Part shown: positions 43,769 through 56,838 of the stretch, one piece after another
How positions within the stretch are numbered: the first letter of the stretch is position 1
How the letters are laid out: each line of letters begins with the position of its first letter
DNA from: Zanthoxylum bungeanum
Lineage: Eukaryota > Streptophyta > Magnoliopsida > Sapindales > Rutaceae
Reading direction: 5' to 3'
NCBI GenBank assembly: GCA_019454045.1
Contig: SKCR01021136.1
Coordinates: 58,449-122,448 of the forward strand
Length of the DNA: 64,000 bases
Program-made: the position numbers and the translations under genes
The notes under the pieces: generated by a model
The model's database searches: none
Told to the model about the DNA's origin: nothing
Seen by the model: the letters and a program-made list of their open reading frames with translations, nothing else

Positions 43769-45706
43769 TGTAATGAAACAGTTTCTGTTTTAGGGTTTTC
43801 CAAAAAAAAATGGAGTGGATGTGGAAATATAGCTCAAATCAAATCTATGGAGTCTTTGAGTTTGAGATTTGTGGAGTTAGAGACGGTGTCGTTTGAGAGA
43901 TACTGATACATAACGTTTTGGTACCGAGTTGTTTTCATTTTGTTTTGTGTCAAGATCGAGTTTGGTAACCAGTATAGGCATCTCTATCAGTGATAATGAC
44001 GGCTCTTTCGATTTGGTTTGGGCTTCCAAAAAAGAGCTCGTGCCATGTTATTAGTAGTAAAAGTTTGTGCTACTTTCTGTAAGCTTGCTATTTAGGACCA
44101 AAGTTACAGCTACTTTTGTCTTTTGGTATGGGGGCATGTGCTAAAGTTACTTGAATGAAAGTTTTTAATTAAGCATTTGCCCTGCGGGGAAATTTATAAA
44201 AATAGGCAAATATTAATGAGTATCTTAAAGATATTTTTTAATGATTTATTTTAGGAAAATTTTTATGAAAAAAAAAAATTAATATTTAGATAAATTTTTA
44301 CATTTTCCATTAAAATAATGTGAAAACTTTCCAAAAATGAATCCTTAATGAGTGTTTCAGGGCACTCGTTAGCATGACCATAAAAATACCCATTAAGTTT
44401 TGTAAAAAAAAATAATAATAATTCCACTTTTAGAATTATATTTTTATTCATCCAAAAAATATTTGTTGGACTAAAATACCCTTATCTTTTCTAAAAGCCA
44501 AATTCTCTCTTTAACTTGACATACTCATTAATCTTTCTCTATCTAGTTGGCAAACACAGCAAATAAAAAAATAGTTATAAAAAATCCATGCAAAGCCAAA
44601 AAATTATGCAAACATGAACATATCTAATTTTAGTCTAATTGAGTTTGTTATTATTATGATTATTATTATTTTTTTGAAAAATAAATGTGTTAGATCATTG
44701 TATCAAGTCGTTCAAAAGTTTGAGGCTCATGTGCGGAAGTTTTGGTTCCTTTGTGGGAACCAGGGCGTTCGAATTGATACCCACTTATAAATTTTCTTTG
44801 ATTTTATAGTTTCTTGAAAAATAAATTTTTCTCCTAAATTAGCTTCAATTTCTTATCTTTTTCATCATGCTTAGTGTTTTTTAACTCAATAAATTATATC
44901 AAACTATCATATCAATGAAACTGTCAAAAACCATACAAATCATATAAGAGTTGATTTGATCTTTCTCTTAAATAAAGAAAGATTAAATGAGTTGATTGTT
45001 GTGTATCTAAGTGTAATTTGAAAAGAAATAGTTGTATTCGATTATTAAATATATTTTTGAAAATATGAGTTACCGATTAGTTATTCGGATATCTTTATTT
45101 ATGATAATATCGTGATCAAATCCCACTAAGTACTAAATAATCGATTTAAGATTGATATTAGGAAGTAATTTTAGAAGCTAAAAGCTAACTCTTGTATATG
45201 ATAATTTTTTTTTAAAAAAAAAATGGTTTTTGATAAAAAAAAACACCACATTCTATTGCAGAATTATCGACAAGTCCCTTCTTAAACCAATCGAATATGC
45301 TACTAGTTTATTTATATATTTATTGATAAATGATTGATATATTTGTGGAGGACAATTATTTTAATTGGTAAAAATTTTCTATCTAGAAAGAATAGACTAG
45401 AGATTTAAATTCTACTCATATAGGTGAGAAGAAGAAATTAAATTGTCATCCGACTATAATTAACTTAAATAGTAAATAAATAAAAAATCAACACACACAT
45501 TTTTAGTCCCTGATATCGACTCGTAAACTTGTAGATTCTGAGAACTATGAGACATATATTAACGATAATTTCTGACATATGTTAAAAAATCTAAACTCAT
45601 GAACCTCATTGCTGACAAAACCAAGCCCATAATAAAGTTCACCCATAAATAGAACCATCATTCCGATCTGGTCATGTCCAACAAGGACTATAGAGACAGA
45701 CCCAAC
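43769..45706. other. PCS1 upstream region and intergenic DNA
   Basis: Should contain the PCS1 promoter (first few hundred bases above 43768); no clear TATA box at a standard distance. The rest is AT-rich without coding similarity. The last five bases, CCAAC (45702-45706), are the left TSD of the Copia element. Confidence 0.45.
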
Positions 45707-46028
45707 TGTTGTGTTAAAACACACAGCAATTGAGGTGAATTGAGAGAAAACTCTTCTTTATTTCTCACTAAACAAAGAATTACAAAGCTTACACTATTAA
45801 GCTTTACAAAAAAACTCTCAAACACTTTACTCTCTATTCTCACACGTTTGGGATTTCTGTGAGGATGAAACTAAGGTCCTAAGGCTCCAATTTATACTGC
45901 CAAATCGTGTGAACAGTGTCACACGGTTTGGCAAAGTCACCATCAACTTTCAGCACTTCAAGTTGCTTGCTGCCTGCAATCATGCATGCTTTCGGTGCTG
46001 CATGCTTTAGGTGTAGCTGTCTTCAACA
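45707..46028 (-). repeat. 3' LTR of the outer Copia
   Basis: 322 bp, aligns end to end with 56839-57160 with few changes. Confidence 0.92.
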
Positions 46029-46189
46029 AATCTCCCCCTCGGTGAGATTTGACATAAAATATGAGCCGACCATCAATCATCCAAACCGGATCCTCAACAG
46101 GATCCACCCCTGGCTGCATCTGTATGACTTCCTACGTACCCTGAGTTAGGATCAAGCCAATCGTAGTTCTCTGAATCGCTCAACTCTGA

Positions 46190-48813
46190 CTATGTGGAGA
46201 GTTTTATCATCCCGGCTATGGCACGACAGATTTCAAGCTTCTCATTCGGTAAAACCTTGGTGAACATATCGGCACCGTTGTCATCAGTGTGAATTTTCCT
46301 GAGCTCTAACAGCTTTGAGCTCAGGATGTCCTGTATCCAGTGATACCTCACATCGATATGTTTTGACCTCGAGTGAAAAGTAGAATTTTTACCAAGGTAG
46401 ATAGCACTCTGGCTATCGCAGTACAAAATGTACTTTTCTTTCTTGAAACCCAATTCATGGACAAATGTCTTCATCCACAGTAATTCCTTGCAAGCTTCTG
46501 TAACTGCAATGAATTCTGCCTCTGTTGTAGAAAGTGCAACACATCTTTGCAACCTTGACTGCCATGCCACAGCTCCCCCTGAGAGAGTAATCAAATATCC
46601 CGAAGTAGACTTTCAGGTATCCACATCTCCTGCCATATCTGAATCGGTGTAGCCCATCAACACTGGTTCGCTGCTTCCAAAACATAGTCTCATTTTAGAT
46701 GTGCCTCGAAGATACCGCATTATCCATTTGGTGGCATTCCAGTGTTCTCTTCCTGGGTTTGACATAAACCAGCTGACCAATCCAACTGCGTGTGCTAAGT
46801 CTGGCCTTGTGCACATCATGACATACATAAGACTTCCCACTGCTGAGGTGTATGGAACCTATTTCATTTCCTCATTCTCTATCTTAGTAGAGGGACTCTG
46901 TTGTGTACTAAAGTGGGTAGCAAGAGGAGTGCTAACCGCTTTAGCCTTGTCCATCTGGAATCTCTGAAGTACTTTATCGATGTACTTCTCCTATGACAAG
47001 TCTAATCTCCTGGCTTTCCGATCACGACCGATCCTGATGCCAAGAATCTGTTTAGCTGGCCCCAAGTCTTTCATCTCAAAAGACTTACTCAGTTGCTGCT
47101 TCAAATCATCAATCCTCGATTGATTTCAACCAACTATCAACATATCATCTACATACAGCAGTAAGATGATAAAGTCGTCGTCAGAAAATTTCTGAACGAA
47201 AACACAATGGTCTGAAGTAGTCTTCTTGTATCCATGGTCCCCCATAACTGACTCGAACTTCACGTACCACTTTCTCGGTGCCTGTTTCAAACCATAGAGG
47301 CTTTTCCTGAGTCTGCACACATAGTCCTCTTTCCCTCTGACTCTGAAGCCTTCTGGTTGCTCCATGTAAATTTCTTCTTCCAGATCCCCATGAAGAAATG
47401 CGGTCTTGACATCCATCTACTCAATCTCCAGGTCGAGGCTTGCTGCTAGACTGAGTACCACTCTAATGGATGACATCTTCACAACTGGAGAGAAGATTTC
47501 ATCAAAGTCAATGCCTTTTCTCTGATAGAATCCCTTGACGACTAGTCTGACTTTGTACCGGGGTTGTGAAGTGTGCTCCCGTTGCTTCACTATGTACACC
47601 CATTTGTTCTTCAAAACTCGTTTTCCTCTTGGCAATTTCACCAACTCAAAAGTGTGATTGTCATGCAAAGATTTCATCTCATCTTGCATGGCTTCTTCCC
47701 ACGTTTCCTTGTCATTTGTTTCCACAGCCTCCTGGTAGCTCTCGGGTTCTCCCCCGTCAGTAAGCAGCACATACTTATATGCAGAGTATCTAGTTGAAGG
47801 TCGATTTTCTCTGTCAGACCTTCTCTGTGGAACTGTTGGTGTAGCTTCTGGTACTGGTGGTTGATCATGATCATCATCTCTGTGAGCTTCATCACCTGTA
47901 CCCTCATGTCTGGGAACCTTATCTTCAACTTGTACTGGCACCGGTGTATGAGGTTCTGGATTCACATCTCTGTATTGCTGGGGCATTGTCTTCATCTCCT
48001 TTTGGATATCTTCTATGGTCTGATCTTCAACGAAGACAACATCTCGGCTTCTGATAATCTTCTTCTCTATAGGATCATACAGTCTGTAGCCGAACTCATC
48101 ATCACCATAGCCAATAAAGACACACTGTCGCGTCTTTGCATCAAGCTTGGATCTCTCGTCCTTTGGGATGTGTACAAAAGCTTTGCACCCAAAGACAAGT
48201 AAGTGTTTGTATGACACTTCTTTACCTGTCCAAACTTGGTTAGGAACATTATCTTTCAGTGCGACCTCTCGGGACATGTTCAAAACATGTACAGTTGTGT
48301 TGAGTGCCTTCCCCCAAAATATCTTCGGTAGCTTGGCTTGTGAAAGTAAGCTTTTGACCATTTCGCACGAGGTTCTGTTCATCCTCTCAGCTAGGCCATT
48401 CAGCTGAGGTGTCTTCGAAGGTGTCGTTTGATGTCGGATTCCTTGCATCTTGCAGTACTGATCAAACGGACCTCTATATTCTCCACCATTATCTGTTCTG
48501 ATGCATTTCAGTTTCTTGTCGGTTTCTCTCTCCATTAGGGCATGAAACTCCTTGAACACTCCCAGCACTTGATTTTTTCTCTTCAAGGTGTATGCCCAGA
48601 TCTTCCTTGAATGATCATCTATGAATGTCACAAAGTAAAGTGACCCCCAAGTGTTCGTGTCTGCATCAGACCGTATACATCTGAATGTATGAGGTCAAGT
48701 ACCTCCGGTTTCCGCTGAGGTGGGGAGCTCTGGAATGACACTCTGTTATGCTTTCCAGCCATGCAGTGTTCACACTTTCTTAAGTGTGAGTTCTTCAATT
48801 CGGGAAGAATATT
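46190..48813 (-). pseudogene. outer Copia integrase, reverse transcriptase and RNase H
   Basis: On the minus strand: the second half of the integrase zinc domain (HLRKCEHCMAGKHN, about 48791-48750), then the integrase core with the acidic triad visible (FIDDHSR, RTDNGGEY, GLAERMNRT), and a KRRSDRE-like linker. The reverse transcriptase follows with WVYIVKQREH, MDVKTAFLHGDLEEEIYM, LYGLKQAPRKWY and an intact YVDD box, then RNase H with YTDSDMAGD, STTEAEF and CDSQSAI. Stops or frame changes occur near 48630, 47415, 47125, 46995, 46860 and 46614, so the polyprotein cannot be made, although every catalytic motif is still legible. Confidence 0.88.
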
Positions 48814-48814
48814 A

Positions 48815-50760
48815 TGTTAGGTTTTCTAGGTCAAACCAAGATCAATTAAGCATATAAACGTATGAATACATGAAAGTAAAGTTGCGGAAATACTCACTTT
48901 GATCGGCTTTGCGATGCGAAGAACACAAAAAATTTTCTGCTCCTTGAAGCTCTCGCCCATGCCTTCCTTAGTGCTCCTTGTGTTGATCTTCAAGCTCCAA
49001 GCTTGGGTGTTGATTCCATGCTCATGAATGGGTTTCCCTATCACCTTTGAATGATCTCTTTATGTGCTAGCATTGGAAAATTTTTGCAACAAAAATTTCC
49101 CTATCACTTGTTGTATCTCTCGGCCAAGCAAGAGATGGAGAGGGAGAGAGCCATTTTCGGTTCTTGAGAGAGAGAGAAGAAAAATAATTGTGTTGTGTAT
49201 TTGATTTTCAAAAAATCAAATACCATTTACCATTTTCCAAAAATTGGTACAAGGCATTAAAGCCTTTCAACAACTCTCATCAATCACAAAAGTGACATGC
49301 ATCACATCACTTGAGTGACTAATGACGTGAGGCGTGATGTGACTTGTGGGCCCCACTTGATTCAAAATGCGAGTGGTCCCGCAAACACTCCCGGGCTCGA
49401 ATTCGCTAATTCCGAATTAACGAATTTTCCGTCGCGACGTAATCAAATCAAATTTAATTAAATAATCATGCCTAGCAAAATTACTATTCACGTCGCTGGC
49501 GAATTAATTCTAAATTAAATCGTTCGCCCGAATTAAAATCTAATTTTAATTCCACGTCGAAATCTAATTTCGTATAATATATCGAATATATTATTTTATT
49601 GATTAATTCCAAATTAATCGTTCTTTCTCTTTAAATAGTATTTTATCCCAGATAAAATATCTCCGTAAATAATCCTAGATTAATTTTCTCTCTCTACTAA
49701 TTAATCCCAGATTAATTATATGCGAGTCATACGTCATCGGTGAATCTTCGGGAAGCGACCCATGAGATCTCTGGATATGTTGGCAGTAAATCCAGTCGTC
49801 AGACTATCCGAACACGTACGTACCTAGTACTATATTTTTACCTATTTACAAGACATGATTGGCTTCTAGCAAAGCACCGTGCCTACCCAATTCTCCAGAA
49901 ATATTCTTAAAGGAATATGTAATCTATATCAGGCGTAGTATACTTCGTATTACGTATTGCGATCCAGTATCGGATGTCACGTGCTAGGCCTGGGGCTGGA
50001 ATTGTGTCTGCCTCGTATGAAGCACATATCGGATCTCTGGTAACTAGTCTCTATAATCGGATAAATATGACCTAGTCATATTATCCCGATAGCTGCAGCA
50101 TAAAAGAGCACAAGTTCCGTATCCTACGTGACCATCATCTCCATATGACTGAAGTGATACTTCCATCTTGACATCACACCCAATACACTACGATTCTCAA
50201 TATACCCAGAAGAGGCGTACACAGAACCTGTTAAAGTCATGGACGATCAAAACCAAAGTATATTGATTGTCGCAAGTATTAGCGATGCAAGTCTCGGGTT
50301 AATACCAAATACACCTACCCTGATTCGGACTTCCATAGACACATAGTCATACTACCAATGGAATTCCGAGGGGTCTATCCAGAGCGAAGCTGTTTCCGTA
50401 CCATCGGTAAACACAACCTCCTATTACACTTGCATGAGTATCAAATACCCAAATATATGAGAACTATGTCGTTATGCTCCCATAACACGCACAAGTGCAA
50501 TACTAGTCTATTCCGCATTATCGATGTCCAATCTCGATAATACTACGACTAGAGATGTTTTAATGATTAAACCTTAGTGGATTAATACTATCTCATATCT
50601 TATTAATCCGGAACTAATCATATGGACTTTTATCATTTATATATCCCGGTAATCTAATTACAAATGATAAAAGAGCAATTTCATTTGTCACATAGTTAAT
50701 TTGTACAACAACACAATATTATGTACAAATAGTGATGCTATGGGTCATAATTGTTCAACA
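48815..50760 (-). repeat. 3' LTR of the nested Copia
   Basis: 1946 bp, parallel to 52951-54895 throughout, with scattered substitutions and small indels. More diverged between copies than the LTRs of Gypsy 2. Confidence 0.9.
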
Positions 50761-52950
50761 ATCTCCCACTTGGCCTATAGACAATCACTAAAGTGTCCTA
50801 CACTTGAACTATGTACGGGTTGCTCAAACTTCTGCTGAGAAACTGCTTTCGTTAGCAGATTTGCAAAGTTATCATCTGATGCGATTTATTCGATCATCAC
50901 ATCGCCACGATGTATGATCCGAACGAATCAGATGAATAGTTGAAGTATATTCTTGGATCGTTGATGAGACCATTAATTTTTTAGCCTGTGTTGTAGCCTA
51001 GCTCAGCTGCTAACATAACTACTCCTAATCCAATTAGGATTATAATAGATCCAAAGTGCTTCTATTGCTGACTCTGCTGCAGCAATATTCACTTTTGTTG
51101 TTTATTCGACAACAGTTTATTGCTTGGAAGATTTCCAGCTCACTGTTCCGTTATTCAAACTATATAGTACCCTTATTACGACTTATAGTCGTTTTTTTCG
51201 GTTAGGAAACTTGCAACGGTGAACCCAGTCACTTCAAGTTCTCATTCTCCATAGCTTAAGAAAGCATCATTAGTTCATCTAAGATACTAAAGGATGTTCT
51301 TAACATCAATCCAGTGACCATCACTAGGATTGGCCTGATTGTGACTCTATATGCTCAAAGCATATGAGATAACAGGTCGCGTACATTTATTTCAATGTAT
51401 GAGTTCTCGGAGAGTGCCAACAACTTTTAGATCTATCCCAGTAGATCCTTATTCCTAGAATAAAGGTTGTCTCTCCCAAATATTCTACGGAGAATTTTCA
51501 TGAAAGCCAAGCTTTCACCGATTTTACTATGGGAATGTCATTTCCAAGAAATGATATGTCATCATTATATAGGACAATCACTGTCAGTGCGCTCCCACTA
51601 ACCCTCTTATATACATAAGAATCATTTTCGTTTTGAATTAAATCATATACCATTATGATTACATCAAAACGATAATTCCAAGAATGCAATGCTTGCATCA
51701 ATCCATAAATGGATCGAATTAACTTGCAAACCTTGTTTGCTTGTTTAGGTATGACAAAACCGTCAGGATGTTGTAAACATCCTCCAAAAGGTTTCCGTTT
51801 AAGGAAAGTGGTTTTGACGTTCAGCTGCCATATTTCATAAATGAAATATGGAGCATTAGAATGCATTATCCAAATGGATTTTAACCATGGCAACGAGTAA
51901 AAGGTTTCGTCATAATCGACATAATGTTGATAACGATACCTTTTCGCTACAAGCCTAGCTTTTTACGTTTGTATGTTGCCATCCATGTATGTCTTCCTTG
52001 AAGACTCATATAGTACCAATAGGCACAATGCCTTCCAGTACAACAACCAGTGTCCAAACTTGGTTGGTATGCATGGAATCCATTTCGGATTTCATGACAC
52101 TTTGCCATGATAGGGAGTCGATACCTTGTATCACTTCTTCATACGTAGTCGGTTCGTGTTCCTCAATAAGATTGACATCTTTATGAGGTGAGATCAGAAA
52201 CCCATACCTCCCAGGTTGTTTTGTGACTCTCTCCGACTTACGCGGTTCTTGTGTATTTGAAGATTGTAGTACAGTTTCATCCTTGATGAACTGTTTGTGT
52301 TCCGTTAAAGAATCAGTGTCTGGAACAATATTACTCTGATTTTCATCGAGTTTTACTTTCCTCCCACTTACCACTGCATATAGGTATTCCTCTTAGGAAA
52401 AGCGCATGGCGAGCAACAATTAAATTGTTCTCTTGTGAGTCGTATAAGTACTATACTTTGGTTACTTTAGGATAACCTACAAATTAGGCACTTACCCGAT
52501 TTGGGTTCTAGTTTGGTATCATCCAAACATATGCCCAGCATTCCCAAATCTTCAGGAATGAGAAAACCATGTTTCTTTCCTGTTCATATATAATATGAAG
52601 TCTGTCTAACAGATTTTCATGGAACCTTATTCAAAATAAGTAATGCATTGTTTAATGTGTGTCCTTAGAAGGAAAATAGTAGCTCAGAGCGACTCATTAG
52701 TAACCTTATCATGTCAAACAAAATTATGTTTCTCTGTTCGGACACACCGTCAATTTTGGGTGTTCCGAGAGGAGTCCTTTATGAAAGAATACTATACTCT
52801 TTCAAATATTTGAGAAACTTATTGCTCAAGTATTTTCATCACGGTCCAATCGTGATGTTTTAATACTCTTGCCGGTCTGTTTTTATACTTCGTGTCGAAA
52901 CTCTTTGAATTTATCAAAAGTTTATGATTCGTGTTTCAAAAGAAACTCAT
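50761..52950 (-). pseudogene. nested Copia integrase and reverse transcriptase remnants
   Basis: Minus-strand order: weak integrase remnants full of stops (52950-52400), then the linker and N-terminal part of the reverse transcriptase (52374-52006; RKSERVTKQPGRYGF, DSLSWQSVMKSEMDSM). The palm follows (51893-51498; WQLNVKTTFL, FVIPKQANKVCKL, IYGLMQALHSWN). The catalytic box reads YNDD instead of YVDD. RNase H is not recognisable down to the polypurine tract. No gag or protease. Confidence 0.75.
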
Positions 52951-54895
52951 TGTTAGGTTTTATAGGTCAAACCAAGATCAATTAAGCATATAAACGTGTG
53001 AATACATGAAAGTAAAGTTACGGAAATACTCACTTTGATCGGCTTTGCGATACGAAGAACACAAAAAAATTTCTGCTCCTTGAAGCTCTCGGCCATGCCT
53101 TCATTTGTGCTCCTTGTGTTGATCTTCAAGCTCCAAGCTTGGGTGTTGATTCCATGCTCATGAATGAGTTTCCATATCACCTTTGAATGATCTCTTTATG
53201 TGCTAGCATTGGAAAATTTTTGCAACAAAAATTTCCCTATCACTTGTTGTATCTCTCGGCCAAGCAAGAGATGGAGAGGGAGAGAGCCATTTTCGGTTCT
53301 TGAGAGAGAGAGAAGAAAAATAATTGTGTTGTGTATTTGATTTTCAAAAAATAAAATACCATTTACCATTTTCCAAAAATTGGTACAGGGCATTAAAGCC
53401 TTTCAACAACTCCCATCAATCACAAAAGTGACATGCATCACATCACTTGAGTGACTAATGATGTGACGCGTGATGTGACTTGTGGGTCCCACTTAATTCA
53501 AAATGCGAGTGGTCCCGCAAACACTCATGGGCTTGGATTCGCTAATTCCGAATTAACGAATTTTCCATTGTTACGTAATTAAATCAAATTTAATTAAATA
53601 ATTATGCCTAGCAAAATTACTATTCACATCGTTAGCGAATTAATTCTAAAATAACTCATTCGCCGGAATTAAAATCTAATTTTAATTCCACATCGAAATC
53701 TAATTTCGTATAATATATCGAATATATTATTTTATTGATTAATTCCAAATTAATGGTTCTTTCTCTTTAAATAGTATTTTATCCCAGATAAAATATCTCT
53801 GTAATTAATCCTAGATTAATTTTCTCTCTCTACTAATTAATCCCAGATTAATTATATGCGAGTCATACGTCATCGGTGAATCTTCGGGAAGCGACCCATG
53901 AGATCCCTGGATATGTTGGCAGTAAATCCGGTCGTCGGACTATCCGAACACGTATGTACCTAGTACTACATTTTTACCGATTTACAAGACATGATTGGCT
54001 TCTAGCAAAGTACCGTGCCTACCCAATTCTCCAGAAATATTTTTAAAGGAATATGTAATCTATATCAGGCGTAGTATACATCGTATTGCGTATTGTGATC
54101 CAGTATTGGATGTCACGTGCTAGGCCTGGGGCTGGAATTGTGTCTGCCCCGTACGAAACACTTATCAGATCTCTGGTAACTAGTCTCTATAATCGGATAA
54201 ACATGACCTAGTCATATTATCCCGATAGCTGCAGCATAAAAGAGCACAAGTTTCGTATCTTACGTGACCATCATCTCCATATGACTGAAGTGATACTTCC
54301 ATCTTGACATCACACCCAATACACTAAGATTCTCAATATACCCAGAAGAGGCGTACACAGAACCTATTAAAGCCCTGGACGACCAAAACCAAAGTATATT
54401 GATTGTCGCAAGTATTAGCGATGCAAGTCCCAGGTCAAGACCAAATACACCTACCCTGATTCGGACTTCCATAGACACATAGTCATACTACCAATGGAAT
54501 TCTGAGGGGTCTATCCACAGCGAAGCTGTTTCCGTACCATCGGTAAATACAACTCCTATTACACTTGCATGAGTATCCAATACCCAAATATATGAGAAAT
54601 ATACCGTTATGCTCCTATAACACGCACAAGTGCAATACTAGTCTATTCCGCATTATCGATGTCCAATCTCGATAATACTATGACTATGGATGTTTTAATG
54701 ATTAAACCTTAGTGGATTAATATTGTCTCATATCTTATTAATCCGGAACTAATCATATGGACTTTTATCATTTATATATCCCGGTAATCTAATTAGAAAT
54801 GATAGAAGAGCAATTTCCTTTGTCACATAGTTAATTTGTACAACAACAAAATGTTCTGTACAAATAGTGATGCTATGGGTCATAATTGTCCAACA
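52951..54895 (-). repeat. 5' LTR of the nested Copia
   Basis: 1945 bp. Starts TGTTAGGTTTTATAGG and ends ATTGTCCAACA at the junction with the outer integrase. Confidence 0.9.
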
Positions 54896-55460
54896 TATTC
54901 CACCTGCATAGTATTTCCATCCCCGTTTGAGTCATGTGACCGAGCTTTTTATGCCATAGCTCATCTGCCTCTTTACTGTTGACTGTATTTATGCTACTAT
55001 TGGAAAGCTTAGCATGCATCAAATATATAGTTGAATCTTTCTTACCTCGTGCCACCACCATTGATCCTTTAGTGAGCTTCCAGGTTCCGTCACTAAAGGT
55101 GCTGCAGAAACCTTCATCATCCAGCTTGCCTATTGAGATCAGGTTTAACCAGATGTCTGGAATGTGTTTGACTCCCTTCAACACTAGCCTTGTCCTGTTG
55201 TCTATTTCAAGGTAGATGTCTCAAATACCGATGGCTTTGGACTGGCCGTCATTCCCCATCCTTACAGCACCGTAGTCCCCTAGCGTGTAAGATGAAAAGA
55301 AGTCTCTGTGAGATGTGGCGTTTATGGAGGCGCCACTATCTATCACCCAACTGGTCTCGTGGCTGGCAAGATTCACAACATTTTCTTCATATATAATGCA
55401 TAATTCTTTGGAGGTTTTTTTCGGTGGTAGTAGAACCTCTTTCTTGGTTAGAGTCACCAT
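54896..55460 (-). pseudogene. outer Copia protease and start of integrase
   Basis: Protease frame (55460-55221) with the catalytic WVIDSGAS, then the region before integrase (55184-54909; KHIPDIWLNLISIGKLDD, ELWHKKLGHMTQTG). The His pair of the integrase HHCC zinc finger is here, while its Cys pair is at about 48791-48750, on the far side of the nested element. A stop separates the two frames near 55220. Confidence 0.82.
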
Positions 55461-55533
55461 CTCTCCTGGACTGCTCGTTCTTCAGTTTGTAGTAATCCCT
55501 ATTCATATGGTCTTTCTTCTTACAGTGGAAATA

Positions 55534-56232
55534 TTATATTTCCCTTGTTCTTGATTTCCCCCGGTTCTTGTCTGATTTACCTAGGCCTCGGCTTTTACTC
55601 CTCCCCCTTCTGATGTTCTTCTCAGTCACTAGAGCTTCTGAGGTTGAGGCTGATGCTGACTCCTGCATTCTCGTCCTCTTTTCTTCCTCAAAGATCTTGG
55701 TTTTCGCCATCTCCATAGTGACTTTCCCATCTGCGGCTGAATTTATCACTGTAGATCTGAACGTTTCCCAAGATTCTGGTAACGTATTAAGGAGTATTAA
55801 GCCATTTACCTCATCTCCGAAGTCTATGCCCAATCTCGATAATTCTTTCGTGCTTTCGAGGAAATCGTTGATATGGTCCGCCACAGCTATACCTTCATGG
55901 TATTTCAACCCCATCATCTTCTTGATGTAGTACAACTTGTTGTTGCCAGTCTTTGCTCGAAAAATCTCACCCAACTTTCTCTATAAGATACGTGCATTTG
56001 TATCTTCACTAACATGGTTCACGATACCGTCGTCGATCCACTGACGAATAGTACTGCATGTTTTCTGGTGAAAATTGTTCCACCTTGCTTCGGATATTTC
56101 TTCTGGTTTCTCCTCCAGAAATACCGACCCATCATAATCCTTCACATATATAAGGTCTTTCATCATTTCTCTCCATGTGAAATAATTTGTATTAGTCAAC
56201 AAAATCATTTTTCCGACACCCCAATTCATCAT
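55534..56232 (-). pseudogene. outer Copia gag
   Basis: Frame 56232-55981 (MMNWGVGKMILLTNTNYFTW...) and, after one in-frame stop, 55974-55534 with the typical Copia Gag core (MMGLKYHEGIAVADHINDF, LLNTLPESW). The zinc-knuckle region just after it (about 55530-55475) reads YFHCKKKDHMNRDY. Two of the three Cys have become Tyr and only Cys and His remain, so RNA packaging would be lost even without the stop. Confidence 0.8.
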
Positions 56233-56459
56233 AAAAATTCTAAGCAGAATTTTAAAAAAAGGACCTCACCGTTGTGTCCGGAATGGTCGAAAATGGTGGA
56301 AATGACACTTCGTTTGTCAAATTGCAAATTTCAGAAATTATAGGGGTCAAAGTGCAATTTCTGAAAGTTCAGGAGCCAAGGTGTAATTATGAAAAAGTTC
56401 AGGGACTAAAATGTAATTTCTAGAAAGTTCAGGGACCTATCTGAAATTTACCAGATTTT

Positions 56460-56620
56460 ACTAACGTGGCAGGTTGCTGACGTGGCAGACACATGGCGCT
56501 GACTGGATGACACGTGGTTGCTGACTGGTCTGCTGACGTGGCTTGCTGATTGGGCTTATGACGTGGCGGCTAACGTGTATCGTCTTCTTCGTTGAGCAGC
56601 GCGTGTGGCGCGTGCATACA
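56460..56620. repeat. TGACGTGG-type motif cluster in the Copia leader
   Basis: GCTGACGTGGC and close variants (TAACGTGGC, TGACACGTGG, TGACGTGGC, ACACGTGG) appear about seven times within 160 bp. The ACGTGG core is that of plant bZIP-type binding sites (G-box, C-box). Confidence 0.55.
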
Positions 56621-56822
56621 CGTGGAGCGCGTGAAGCAGTCTCTGGAAGGCGCATGCGGCTCACTCTAACCTCCGATCGATCGCTGGAAAATACCAATGT
56701 GCTCGTATCGCCTTGAAAAGTCCGATGGTATGCTCAAAATCGATTTTGGACAACTTTCGTCGGAACCGATTTTCCGAACCGAAGCTCAGTTTCTGAGTTT
56801 CGGGATCCCACCGTGGAACCTT

Positions 56823-56836
56823 AGCTCATGATACCA
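56823..56836 (-). other. primer-binding site of the outer Copia
   Basis: Minus-strand TGGTATCATGAGCT, two bases after the LTR end, complementary to initiator tRNA-Met as in most plant Copia elements (usual form TGGTATCAGAGC). Confidence 0.8.
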
Positions 56837-56838
56837 CT

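Larger units (their letters stand above)
48815..54895 (-). mobile_element. Copia LTR retrotransposon nested in the outer Copia
   Basis: Long LTRs 48815-50760 and 52951-54895 (about 1.95 kb each) starting TGTTAGGTTTT and ending TTCAACA/TCCAACA. The flanking pentamers TATTA and TATTC differ at one base. A polypurine tract (CCAAGTGGGAGAT on the minus strand) lies next to the 3' LTR. Only about 2.2 kb of internal DNA remains, so gag, protease and part of integrase are deleted. No primer-binding site follows the 5' LTR. It splits the outer integrase. Confidence 0.88.

Noticed and set aside
47566..48407. Plus-strand open frames over the Copia integrase
   Set aside because: Antisense to the well-conserved integrase-reverse transcriptase frame; codon bias of that frame explains them.
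48826..49044. 72-codon frame in the nested Copia LTR, repeated at 52953-53180
   Set aside because: Its repetition only reflects the two LTR copies; no similarity, and LTRs do not code for protein in this group.
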